Below are positions 1 to 12,300 of a stretch of DNA of 64,000 nt, piece after piece. The notes below the pieces were generated by a model. That model did not search any database and was not told where the DNA came from. It worked only from the letters and a program-made list of their open reading frames with translations. The position numbers were made by a program, and so were the translations under genes. The stretch covers positions 9,559,188-9,623,187 of the forward strand of contig CM034101.1 of the NCBI GenBank assembly GCA_019914945.1. The letters are read 5' to 3'. The stretch's first letter is position 1. The number at the start of each line of letters is the position of its first letter. Source of the stretch: Typha latifolia. Its lineage: Eukaryota > Streptophyta > Magnoliopsida > Poales > Typhaceae.

Positions 1-219
1 CCCTCTCTCCTCTCTCTCTCTCTCTCTCATTCTCTAGAGAAATCCTTTGCTTTCTCCACTCCTCGAATCCATTCCTTTCCACAAATTCGTCCTTTGTCTT
101 TCTCATATAAAACGAAGAGCGCATTGCTTCCTTGCTCTACCCTCGTTCTTCCTCTCCGAGCTCTTTAATTAGTTCGAGTTCGAGAGCTACTGCACCGAAA
201 AAGCTCGAGTGGAAGAGTA
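1..219 (+). promoter_or_regulatory. Core promoter and 5' UTR of the ascorbate peroxidase gene
   Basis: A CT microsatellite fills roughly bases 8-28. A TATA-like atataaaa lies at 105-112, about 110 bp before the ATG at 220, so the 5' UTR would be about 75-85 nt. No upstream ATG precedes the start codon within that UTR. CT-rich leaders are common in plant housekeeping genes. The transcription start is inferred from spacing only. Confidence 0.5.
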
Positions 220-332
220 ATGGCAGGTCCACTGGTGGATGCGGACTATCTTAAGGAGATCGAGAAGGCTCGAAGGGATCTCCGAGCCCTCATCTCCAGT
301 AACAAATGTGCTCCCATCATGCTTCGCCTGGC
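220..332 (+). CDS. APX3: APX exon 1
   Basis: Encodes residues 1-37 and two bases of codon 38, ending in the distal-pocket sequence IMLRLA. The donor is gtaagt at 333, the plant consensus. Confidence 0.95.
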
Positions 333-3300
333 GTAAGTAGTCGCATCTGCGTATTTTAAATTTCGATCTTCCGATGCTTCTTGATTGATTTAGGGTTCGT
401 TTGCAATAGTTTTCCAGATTTCTTTTATTCTTCACACTATCTAGGTAGCATCTTTACTGTCCTATAAATAATAATGTTCCTTCTGCTTTATTACCATTGT
501 TTTCTAGTCTTTTCCGGCCATTACCTCAATTTTTTTTCCCAATTCTAGTATATTTATGGCTATTTTTCTGACAAACATGATAGACATGATTACTCCATTA
601 CCCAACAACTTAAGTTTTTAAAGTAATTGTTACGACCCTGAGGGAGTGGGTCGCAGCTCCGATCGAAGTGGTGAGGGTAGGCCTCTCGGTTAGGCGGGCG
701 GACGGGCGGGTGGGGGGTACGCACCGTGGAGAAATGAAGGTGGTACTAAGGGGCGGCGAATGATGGATTGCGAGGTGGAAAGTTGTGGCTAGAGCTACTC
801 CTAATGCAAGAAAATAATACTTCCTTCAATGATATTAAGCTAAATGATTCAATAAGAACTATTAATTTCTCTCTCCTAATCGAACGGTTGAGATTAAATG
901 ATACCAAATAAAATTAACTGAAAAGTACCGGTCATATTAACCGGAAGTACTAGTTACTTTTCTAAATTGTAAGGGTAAATTAGTCATATTTTATTTCTCT
1001 ATTAGCTATCCATTTTTTTATAAAAAATAAAAATAATAATAAATTGGTAGAAGTTGATAGTCCTATTATTAAGGAAATAGTTATAAGAATAAGCAATAAG
1101 AAAATATTTAAATTCTAATTTTTTTATTGATTAATATAGTCACATATGTAAAATATCTTATATACCCTTTAATTTATTTAAGGATGAAAATTATTTTCAA
1201 TAACTTATTGGTTAGTATGGAATCATTGCTCAATGATTAAATGGGGATATGCACCACATATATAGGCGCCTATCCGACCAGTTAGTGGGCTAACCCAACC
1301 AAAGGACCCATGGACCTAAACTAGTGCAATAAAACAAATAACATAAACAAATGATAACTAGGGTCCAACACCTTACTGGCCTAAGCATGGACTTGTGGTG
1401 TCAGCCTGAGTGGGTCGGGTCGCTATAGTCAACCATGCTTCAGGCCGCCTTAGCCTCAAGATGAGAAATCTAAGTAACGCTGCATCAAGTTATCCTTTGA
1501 CTCTCAAGTTAAGTCCATGGCAGTGCTGTCGGTCCATTCAGTCAGCACCTGGGTCTCTAACCGTCCTCCAAATTGAGTGCGTCTCTTGGCCTATATCTTG
1601 AGAGGTGTCGACTCCTCCTTAGTTTCATTTGGTAGATGATTCACCACTTGCACCTCGGGTCCAAATTGCACCCACAAAGTAGAGACATGAAAGACAGGGT
1701 AAATCCTCACGTCCTTGGGCAAAGCCAAGCGGTAAGCCACCAGCCTAGCCTAACCTTGACCTAGAATGGTCCAAAAGAAATTGTGCACAACTTGGGATTG
1801 GCTATGGTCCGCACTGAGGTCTATCTATTTGGGTAAAGCTTGACATACACCCTGTCACCAACAGCGAAGGATCGGTCTTGATGCTTCTTGTCATATACTT
1901 GTCGTACACGGTTCTGAGCTCGAGTTAGATTCAACTTAAGCCATTTCAAGTGAGCATCTCGGTCCACAAGGACCAGATTTGTCGCGGTACTCTCAGTTTT
2001 CTTAGCCAGCAAATAACCCGACAAGGTGGGTGGCGGCCTACCATACATGCCTCGAACAGAGTGTCATCAATAGCTGAATGATGGGTAGTATTGTATGCCC
2101 ACTCCGCTCATGGCAAGTATTGGAGCCATCGCTTCGGTTGCTCTCCTACATAGCAACGCATGTATTGCTTGAAACATTGATTCACTCATTTGGTCTAACC
2201 ATCCGTCTGTGGGTGGTAGGTTGAACCAAGCTTGAGTTTGGTCACTTGCAAGTGAGCAAGCTTAGTCGAGAATTTGCTGGTGAAAACGGAGTCTCGGTCA
2301 AAGATGATGGTTTGAGGTAAGCCATATAATTGAATCACATCATGCATAAAAACCTCAACGACGAACCAAGCAGTGTAGGGGTGGCCAAGTGTACTGAAAT
2401 GTGCATAATTGGTGAGTCGGTCGACCACTGTCACTACCAGTCGGCCTCGTATCACAGGTAGTCTGTCGATGTAGTCCACCGACACATCCTATCAAATATG
2501 CTCCGGTACAGGTAAGGGTTGCAAGAGTCTAGTGGGTTTAGTGCAGTCCGCCTTAGCGCATTGACATACATTGCACCCACGAATATAGCCTCGAATGTCT
2601 CTCTTCATTCCTATCCAATAACAATTAAGTTGAGCATGCTTATTATTCAACAGCATGCTATCTCAACTATTGAAGTGCAGTGCAGTCTCCAATTTTGCTG
2701 TCAAATCCAGCAGCTTGGAGAGCTCTTGGTGAGCCTGTGGAGGCTCTAATTCCATCCAACAGAGGGAAGGCTGGCCCGAAAAGAGCCACTAGCTTGGAGG
2801 TAGTTGATTGGCGCGACAAGGCAATAACTCCATTCTTGCTCCCCTTCTTGTAAACTAATTCATAGTCATAGCTAAGCAACTTTGTAAGCCATCGCGGCTG
2901 AGCAGAGGTGTGTATTCTCTGACCAAGGAGGTAAGGAAGGCTTCACTGGTCGATGCATACAATGAAGCATTAGCCTATGAGGTATGGATAGCATGCACCA
3001 AGGCAAGCATCTCACACTCGTAGGTGATGAGCTGGCATGTCTTATCTGACAAGGCCCTGCTGAGGAATGTGATCGGTTGTCTCTTCAGCATGAGAACTGC
3101 CCCGAGCTCAGTTCTAGAAGCATCACACTCTACCACGAAGGTTTTGGTGAAGTCAGATAGGCTGAGGACTGGTGTGTTCATCGTGGCCCTCTTTAGCTCC
3201 TCAAATGCTACATCGGCCTTCTTTCTCCAAGTAAATGTGTTCTTGCAGAAGAGAGAGATCATCGGAGTTGCTATGCTACCGTACCCTTTGATAAAGCGTT

Positions 3301-6300
3301 GATAATAGCTTGTAGGGCCAAGGAACCGGTGTCTCTTAGTGCCTTTGGTCATGGCCACCGCTCCATGGCAGGCACTTTCTTTGGGTCGGCCTCCACTCCA
3401 ACCGCAGATATGAAATGTCCCAAGTAATTCTGACGTGGCTGCGGCTACGTACACTTGCTGCTCTTGACCCGCGCAGCCTATGTTCCCTTAGAATGCCCAA
3501 GACAGACTACAAGGGTTGGAGATGGTCGACGTACGTCCTACTGTTGACTTATTGACGAAGTAGCATTCTGAACACATTGTTCATTAATCCCTATAACGTG
3601 TTAGGGGCGTTGGTGAGGCTAAAGGGCATCACCAAAAATTCGTAGTGCCCGTCATATGTCTTAAACACTATCTTGTGCACACCTTCAGCCCACATGCGGA
3701 TTTGATGATAACCCACACGAACGTCAAGGTTGGTGAAGACGGTTGCACTAGCTAGCTCGTTGAGGAGCCTTTCAATGATAGGTATTGGGTAGCGGTCTTT
3801 GACTATGATTGCATTGAAAGCTCAATAGTCTACACAAAATCGCCACATCCCGCCTTTCTTCTACAAAAGTAGCACTAGTGAGGAGTAGGCGCCTATGCCT
3901 AGGCTGGACTTTGACTGGTTTGACCCTAGGTTGAATTTCGATCCAATGGTCCTGAAATCAGTTCGGTGGCAGTTCACAGAGGGCATCAAAGACCTTTGCA
4001 AATTCGTTAAAAGTATTTCCAAGTCAGCCTGTAATGTTTCACCTATCGTCGACTCAGGCAGCATTGCGATGAGCTGCAGGAGCAAGCCGTCGCTCCCTAT
4101 GTCGAGGAGCCCATCCATGGCCTCGATCATTCATGGCTTGGAAGGTGGCAGTCGGGGTCGCTCCTTGATACGAACCGATTTGGGGTGGATCCGAATCGCG
4201 GACAGTTCTGCATAGTTGAGGGAGAATATTCACGGAATATTCTTTAGATGCCAGAAAATTACGAAACTAATTAGAATAGTTTCCTAACTTTTAAATCTAA
4301 GTTTTTGATATTCAGACCCTTCTTAGATTCAGACGATATCGAGGTCTAATCTGGATGACAAACTGATAGTGGTGTAGGTGACAGGTGTGGTTTAGCTTGT
4401 AGAAGATAATGGAGATGGCGTCGATGGTGGATGATGATGATAGTGGTTAGATAGATTGATAGTTCAGAGGAGAAGGGAGAGAAGTAGGCTAGCCCTATAG
4501 GATTAGGGGGATCGGTGGACGAGGGGGATTAGAATCTAGACGATACTGTTTTGATAGGAGAGATGGTGTTGGTTAGTAAAGAGGGAGGAGAGAGATTGAG
4601 GCCGGCGGCGAAGTTGAGATGTGAGATATTAGGCTGCAAGACAAAAGCCAATTAATCTTTTATTCATGCATACCTAGGATACAAACCATAAGGCTTTATT
4701 TATAGAGATTAAATCTAAATAGTTCTAAATAACTTAACTAAACTAGTCTTCACTATTTTCTTGTATTAACCCTTCATTTCTCCGTAGAAAGATGCTGAAT
4801 CTGAGGAAACTTCAATATGAAAGTTGTCTATCTTCTCCAACTGGTTTTATATTATTCAGACGCTTGTGAAATATCCTGCGAATTGTTTTCGAAACTATGC
4901 AGAGTTGGATTTAGCTAATTAAATAAATTTCTAACGTATTAAGATTCTAAATAAATTAAATAAGTAGATAAGATAACTAGACTTAATCCATTGAGCCCAA
5001 TGTCCCCTTGATGTGATCTAAGCTAATCCGGTTTGTATCACTCCTCTGCACTCGAGCCAAACGCTCCAATCATCGACTTGAAAGTCCATCAATAGGCTAC
5101 CGAAGTCACAGTGATTGGTCCTAGCTTCTATAGCCACTAAATACCTAGGACCAAGTTGTCCCCTTTGAGCCCAAGAGGGTACAAATTGAGCTTGAATTCA
5201 TGCCCTTAGATCTGAACCTTGATAGCATCACATCATCCCTCAGCCCACAAGATTGTCCTCTCACAATAGTTACGTCGAACCTGATGATAGGGCTCACCCA
5301 CAACCTGACACCACTCGCACCTCCATGAAGTTCTATGTGATGCCTGAGTTGATGAGAATTTCGATTCAAGACTTCTTGACAGTGCCTTTTACTCGAAGTG
5401 TGCACAGTGCCTTTGCTCCTGAATATGCGTGCAAGCTCAGCTTGGTTTGCATCGGCCCTCGTACTCAATCGGCCTAGCCTCGTAAATCGTGTTATCCCAG
5501 GGGTCAATGGTGTCTCATCCCTCTATATCCAAAAACATTATTGCAGCAAGTTGTCTTTTGCATTTATGTCTATGGGTGAAATTCTCATCGGAATAAAAGC
5601 ATAGACACTTGGATCAATGGCCGGCAACCTCGGCTAGAGTAAGGCAGTGCCTATTGCCTCCTTAGGGTACTCGATCATATGTGCTCTCAATGGAGAACAC
5701 CACTGCCTGTGGTTGTGTTGACTCCACACCTAAAGTTCGATTGAGGGTCCGCCAACGCTAGGGGTGCGCCAAACCAGCTCGGGTTGGTGTATGTCAGGCT
5801 AGTTTGCAGCTGTCAGAGCTTCTCTTCCATCATGACAGCGTACAAGAAAGCCTCATGTAGTGTAGCAAGCCGTATGGCCTTCATCTTGGCTCACACATCA
5901 TACTTCAACCCACCGATGAAGTTGCTCTTTAGTTGCAAGTTGCTGTATACCTGCGTGCAATTAGGTAAGCGTTCAAACTCTTGATAGGCGCGCACCATCA
6001 TTTGTTTGTGGAGTTACTTCAAAGCTTCCTAAAAGTTTTCATATTCCGTCGGCCCGAACCATTCACGCATGGCTATAGAGAAGTCAGCATAGTTGGTGAA
6101 TGGAGAAGTACGGTTGGCTGACTCATACTAGTCACCTATGACATCCTCTAGGTGAAAGGATGCTAGGTTCACCTATTGATGCATTAGCGTGCCAATGGTA
6201 GGTAAAGAACCGTTCCGCTCGACGTAGCCAGTCGAATGTTCGAGCTTGAACCCTTGCAACTGGCCTTTCATCACTGCTTCTGGGGTTTCACACTCGTTGC

Positions 6301-9300
6301 GAATCAGACTAAGGTCAGTATGGAGGGAAGCTGGTGCATCATGACTCCACAGGTTAGGGTTCAAGTGGGGTCCTTCATGTTACCTAACCTCGATACACTA
6401 GGATTGATCCACAATTTAGGTTTAGATTCACCTTAACCAAGATTCCAAAAATCGGTATCAGGATCGGGATTGATCGTTAGAAAAAATAATACGTTCGGCC
6501 GCTCGTATCAGATCGGACTATTTTTAATAACGTAAAAGTCTATTTATTATTTAAAATGCAGAAACATTTCTAAAAATTTATAAAAAATAATAGAAAATAA
6601 GAAATAAAAATTAGTCATATATAAACTTTAAAAAATAAAGAAAAATCACTTAAAACTATAATAAATTTTGATTTGAATTAGACAAATTTTTATACTCATA
6701 AATTATTACTGCAGAACAACATGAAGAGATAAATATCTCTTTATAGTTGTTCTATAGCAATAAGAAAAGAGGAGTTAAAAAGTGGGTGAGAAAGAAGGAA
6801 AAAAAAAACTAATCCGAGTCACCAAAGTGTGGACTAACCAAAGAAGCTCATTGGAATGGCCACGAAATAAACTCAATGAAGTATGAGAGTGAGAAGAGAG
6901 TGTGTGAGAGATAGAGTAAAAATTGAAAATTTGGAAAAAAAAATAGTTGAGGACATCGATTATTAATGTCTCCTAGGTTAGATATATTTAAATTTGACCT
7001 AAATCTTAACAAAATTAATATTAGCCTATATTATTGTTTTCAATCGATACAGCTGAGTTTCGGCAGATAAGGCCGAGACGGATCGACCGATCGGACTCGA
7101 GATCGGCCGATTTTGGGATCCATGACCTTAACACGATCTAGGTTCATTGTGAGTCGGAGCAAACCATGATGCACCCGATCCTAGGGTTTGGCCCATGGTT
7201 ACCCCTTGGATCATGTGTGTGCCAACTGTCCATTGCGTCCATGAGGGTGAATGGTGATTTTTGGGGCACGGGCCCTAGTGTTTGGCTTGTGGTGACCCCT
7301 TGGATTGTGTGCCCTCCTTGAGGTGCTGTTGGGCTGCTTGCGGCGTCGTCGTAGGAGTCGGCACTGCTGGTGGTGTTGCGGTCTCCTGCATGGGTGTGGT
7401 TGGCATTCCTTGCTTCTATCTTCTCTATCATCGTGTGGAATATCATCATCATGTTAGTGCGCATGGCGATTAGATGTTGATCTAGAACTGTCACGATCTC
7501 TCCCGTCAAAGAGGATTCCTCTGCCGTGAGTAGGTTGTCCTTGGCGTGCAAGTTGCTAGCTCTCAACACTAGTTCCACCATAGATCCTAGTTTCTGCCGA
7601 TCCTAATCCGAGCCGAAACTAGCCAGTTGACTGGTTTTGGCACTATAGCGCTGCAGGAGGAGGCAGTAGTAGCCTGCTGCAGAGAGAGAGAGAGGAGAGA
7701 GGAAAATAGATTTTTAGGCTTTATATATGGGTAATTATTATTTTCTTATAATTTTTTCTAAAATTTTTAGAAATTTCTCAATATTTTTAAATAAAATTTT
7801 GAATTTTATTTAGTTAAAATAGTCCGATCCGATACAGACGGCCGATATGGCCCATACATATTATTTTTCTAGACGGCTGATCCCAATATCGATTTTTAGA
7901 TCCTTGGTTCTATCATTACCTCTCCTTCTATGTTCTCAGCCATTGTTCTTGTCTAATGTTCGAGGAACTTTGGCTTTGATACAAAAGTGTTACAACCTTG
8001 AGGGAGTGGGACCACAGCTAGGATAAAAAATTGGGAGGTAGCCCTCTTGATTAGGTTGAGACCTTGGTAGCAAGGAGCAAGAGCTACTTCTAATGCAAGA
8101 AAATAGTACTTCTTCAATAATGATTAAAGGGGGATTTACACCACATATATAGATGGTTATCGAACTAAATAGTGGGCTAACTTGACCAATGGACTCATGG
8201 ACCTAAACAAGAGACTAATGCAATAAAGCAAATAATATAAACAAATGATAACTAGGGTCCAGCGCCCTGCTGGCCTCAGCATAGACTCATGTGTCAACCT
8301 GAGTGGGTAGGGTCGCTATAGTAATGGATGAGTTAACATGATATCATAGGCAACATTTTTTAGGGGTTTTAAGTTCAAATTTTGTCTAACCCCATTTAAT
8401 CATTATCCTCTATCATTTATTTTATGTGCATTGTTGAAGGCCATACACCATATTGTCTTTCATCTAATCAATGTGTGGTGCATATAGGGGTCACACATGA
8501 GTATGATATGAATTAGATTGTCGAACTTAAGCTTAGTTTTTTTTTTCTTTGTCTTTTCGCTTCCTCACTTTTAGGGCACAATATGATTACTTCTTCCTCC
8601 TATGCAAATTAGATTTGATAAAAGGAAAGGAAGATCTTCTCCTCTTGCTCCTCTCTTCTTTTCCACACATTAAGTATAGCATGGGTTAGCATTTCATTTG
8701 GTTATAGCTTGGATTTTTATTTAGGCATAACTTGGGTTAGCATTTCATTTGGTTATAGCTTAGATTTTTATTTAGACATAGCTTGGGTTAGCATTTCATT
8801 TGGTTATAGCTTAGATTTTTATTTAGGCATAGCTTGGGTTTTGGTTCTTATAAAGAGAACCTCTCTTCTAGGTCACATAAAAATTGAAATGTTTTGTGTT
8901 CTTAGTTGGGATGAATTTGATAATCTAATTTCAGTTGGGTATAGGTTGAGTTGGTGTTGGATTGGGTTGGGTTAGGTTCGGTTGGGTTGGGTTGAGTTGG
9001 ATTGGGTTAGATTGGGTTTAGTTAAGTTGAATATAGGTTAGGTATATATAACTTAGCTGAGAATGTTCTCATAATCTTTCTAGTATAGTTAACTTAACTT
9101 TAGTGTTTGATTAAGTATAGTTAACTTAACTTTAGGGTTTGATTAAGTATAGTTAACAGATTTAGTTGCAGAGTGTTTCATACACTTATTTATTAAATCA
9201 TAGGGTTCAATTTACAAATAGTGAAAATATAGGGTGTAAATCGTAATTTTATGAAAAGACAGTGTCATATACAAATTTTCCTAAATTAAAATACTCAACA

Positions 9301-12300
9301 TTCTTTGCGGTGTTGATATGTCAATCTTTATATTTTTCTATGGACACCAGCAACTTTTCAAGAATCTCTTGTTATGTGCACTTGGTGAATTTGTTGAATA
9401 TAAGTCTCAACATCAGCACTGTTTTTTCGGTTATATAGTATAGGGATTTTATCAAGGTAGTGGGAGATAGGATGACCATACATACTCTCAAAAGGTGACT
9501 TTCCAATAGATCTATTGATGGAACTGTCTTAAGTAAATTCAGCTTGAGGAAGAACAAAATCTCACTAAGAGATTTCTCCCCTACTAAACACTTCAACAGA
9601 TTTTCCAACGATTGATTAACCAATTCAGTTTAACCATCTGCTTGAGGATGATAAACTACTGTATTGTAATTTAGTTCCTAGTTTAGGCCATAATGTTGTC
9701 AAAAAATGACTCAAAATCTTTATATTGCTATCTAAAGTAAATTTTGTCCCTGTTAAGCATAAATCGATAACTTGGCTGATATGGATTGAAGTAGAATTTC
9801 TGCTTTTAGGATCCACATTAGGCTTTTGATGTACATAAGCTTGCTCACTGTCATCCATCGATTGTTTCCGTTTAATACATCAATTGAAAGATACTATTCA
9901 AAAATATGAATTCGTGAAAATAAAATGCTTTCATGAAGATCTATGTAGCTTTTCTTGTTTTCTTTCTTCTTTTTTATTTCCTCCAATGCTATCTTCTGCA
10001 ATGAAAAAGCACAATGTACTATTTGGAAAAGTGAATATCAACTAATGCAGTTGCAGCCTATATTATTTGTTCCAACTACAATTTGTACTTGCAGTATTTA
10101 TAAGAATATTGTTGCTTATCTACTTCCCAAAGAAGGTAAACTATCATGTATGATGCAGATGGCATGATGCTGGAACTTATGATGTGAAAACAAAAACAGG
10201 TGGTCCAAATGGTTCAATCAGGCTTATGGCAGAGTATAGCCATGATTCCAATTCTGGGCTTAAAATAGCTATTGATCTCTTAGGTTAGCTACACTCAACC
10301 TGACAAATTTGCTGTCATTTTCTATACCAATGGTTACCTCCTCTGAAATATATCATAGGAGAAGGGACATTTATCATTGAATTGATTAATTTCCCATGTT
10401 TTTGTTGCTTGCATTTTTAATCATCAACGTATTATGTGCTCATTTAACCATTTTCCTGCTAGCTTATATATATATATATAGGTGGCTTGCAGCAATAGAA
10501 AAGCTAGTGCATTTTTGCTTTAAGAGGTCAGATCCACTTTTTGTTTCCTTTGCAAGGTAAATCATTTTCAGTCTTTCACAAACTACCATTCTATTATGAT
10601 GAGAGAGGAGAGAAATATGATATGCATTTAATGCACCGTACAACTGATTGGACATCTAGGTTTTTTGACAATAAGTAAAAATTTTCTTTTTCCCTATCAC
10701 ACATCAATTCACAATCATGACAAGTTATTTACCTCAATAGGCTTAAAATACACAGAGCCTTAATAATAACTATTCAACTCCATATTATAAAGAACTCTAA
10801 CATTTATTCAATAACTCCAATTCAAAAGAATCCTAAAGAAGTAAAATTACACAATCAAAGTTTTCCAAATGAAACTAAGGCAACAAATAGTTTCTAAAAT
10901 TTAAAACTAAAACCACTACTACAACTAAAGATAGAAAGGCTAAAATCCTAAATGGAGGTAAATAATTCCCGGTGTGCCATGACCATCATTATCTAAAATA
11001 TTAAGCTTAGTGGGTGAATCCACCCGAAAGCTAGTAAAACCAAAATTTATATGATATGATACAAAAATCAAAACTAAAAAATTAATAATAATAACCAACA
11101 TGCCCACAATGTAAATAATAAGTACCGGTAACAATATTGTAACTAATAAGATGACAATATGCTCAATAATGCTAACCATTTTATTTTGGGATTGTCCCCG
11201 TAGATCCACATCAACTAAAGTTATCTCAAGATAGCACTCAGATCTTTTTCTCATACTTGATTCAATTAGGGTCACCAAGAGGTGCATGTCTTTTTTACTA
11301 ACCATTAAGAGATTATGGTCACTTCAGGGAGATTTAAAGACTAGCTTGAGACTGTTCTCTAACCCACTAGACTCACAGATTATGGATTGATTAAGAACAA
11401 GTATGTTCCTTAGGTTTAAAGGTAGATTTGAGTCACCACAGGGAGATGCATGAAAAATATCTAACCTAAGTTTGTTTTCATAGTCCTACCTATTCACAAC
11501 TAATGTTCCATTAGCTACTCATGGTCAACATATTTGTTTTTTTTACATGAAGTATAACAATGCATAAACATTAACATTTCATGAATTATATTATTGCACA
11601 AAGATAATCATAATGCACAATTATAATATTGTATGAACAATAAAATTGAATTATAAAATATGAGAAGATAAATATGTAAGTGATCCTTTCACTTGAGGTC
11701 CATGTGGAAAAGGCCAAATTAATGATTCGGGGCTGAGAAAAAATCGTCACTTTTAGCAATAAGCATTTTATACATTAATTTAATAATAAATAAAATTTCT
11801 CAAATTATACTCAATTTTAATCTCTTATTTGGGTTGGATTGAAATCCAAATTCGTTCTCTATGGCCGCTGGACAAGCAAGCTCGAATCTCGGTGATGGGA
11901 GGCTATATAGTGTAGCCTCCCTTGAAAACTTGGAAAACCCATAAAAGGCACTTATTGTTTCGGTGCGATGTGGCAGCAACCTGAAGACGTTGATCGGTAG
12001 AATTCACTAATAAGGCCAAAGAAATAAAAATGAGGTTATCCTACTAAACAAGGTTTCTAATATCGGGATCTGGATCAGTCGTCAAAAGCGATACGTATCG
12101 GTCGTATCAGCCACTCGTATCGGATCATACTATTTTTTAATTACGTAAAATTCTAAATATTATTTAAAATTTAGAATTTTTTTTAAAAATTAAAAAAAAT
12201 GATAAGAAAATAAGAAAATAAAAAATATATTCATATATGAAGCTTAAAAACTTAAAAAATATATTAACTTACTCAAAATTCAAAACTTTGATAAATACCG

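Larger units (their letters stand above)
628..8320 (-). mobile_element. Degenerate Ty3/gypsy LTR retrotransposon in APX intron 1
   Basis: An antisense element bounded by related LTRs (628-1427 and 7988-8320) and flanked by the 5-bp duplication gtaat at 623-627 and 8321-8325. On the minus strand the order is LTR, tRNA primer site, gag, protease, RT, RNase H, integrase, LTR, the Ty3/gypsy order. All domains carry stops and frameshifts, so it is dead. It was later hit by a MITE (834-1229), a family-Y LTR (about 4330-5040) and two hAT elements (6438-7124, 7579-7906). It accounts for most of intron 1. Confidence 0.88.

Noticed and set aside
1410..1601. 63-codon plus-strand frame beside the gypsy LTR
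   Set aside because: Antisense of the integrase remnant; the coding signal is on the minus strand.
8931..9050. Telomere-like ttggg/ttaggg words
   Set aside because: Irregular unit, no run of the plant telomere unit tttaggg, and flanked by other local tandem repeats, so an interstitial telomere is not supported.
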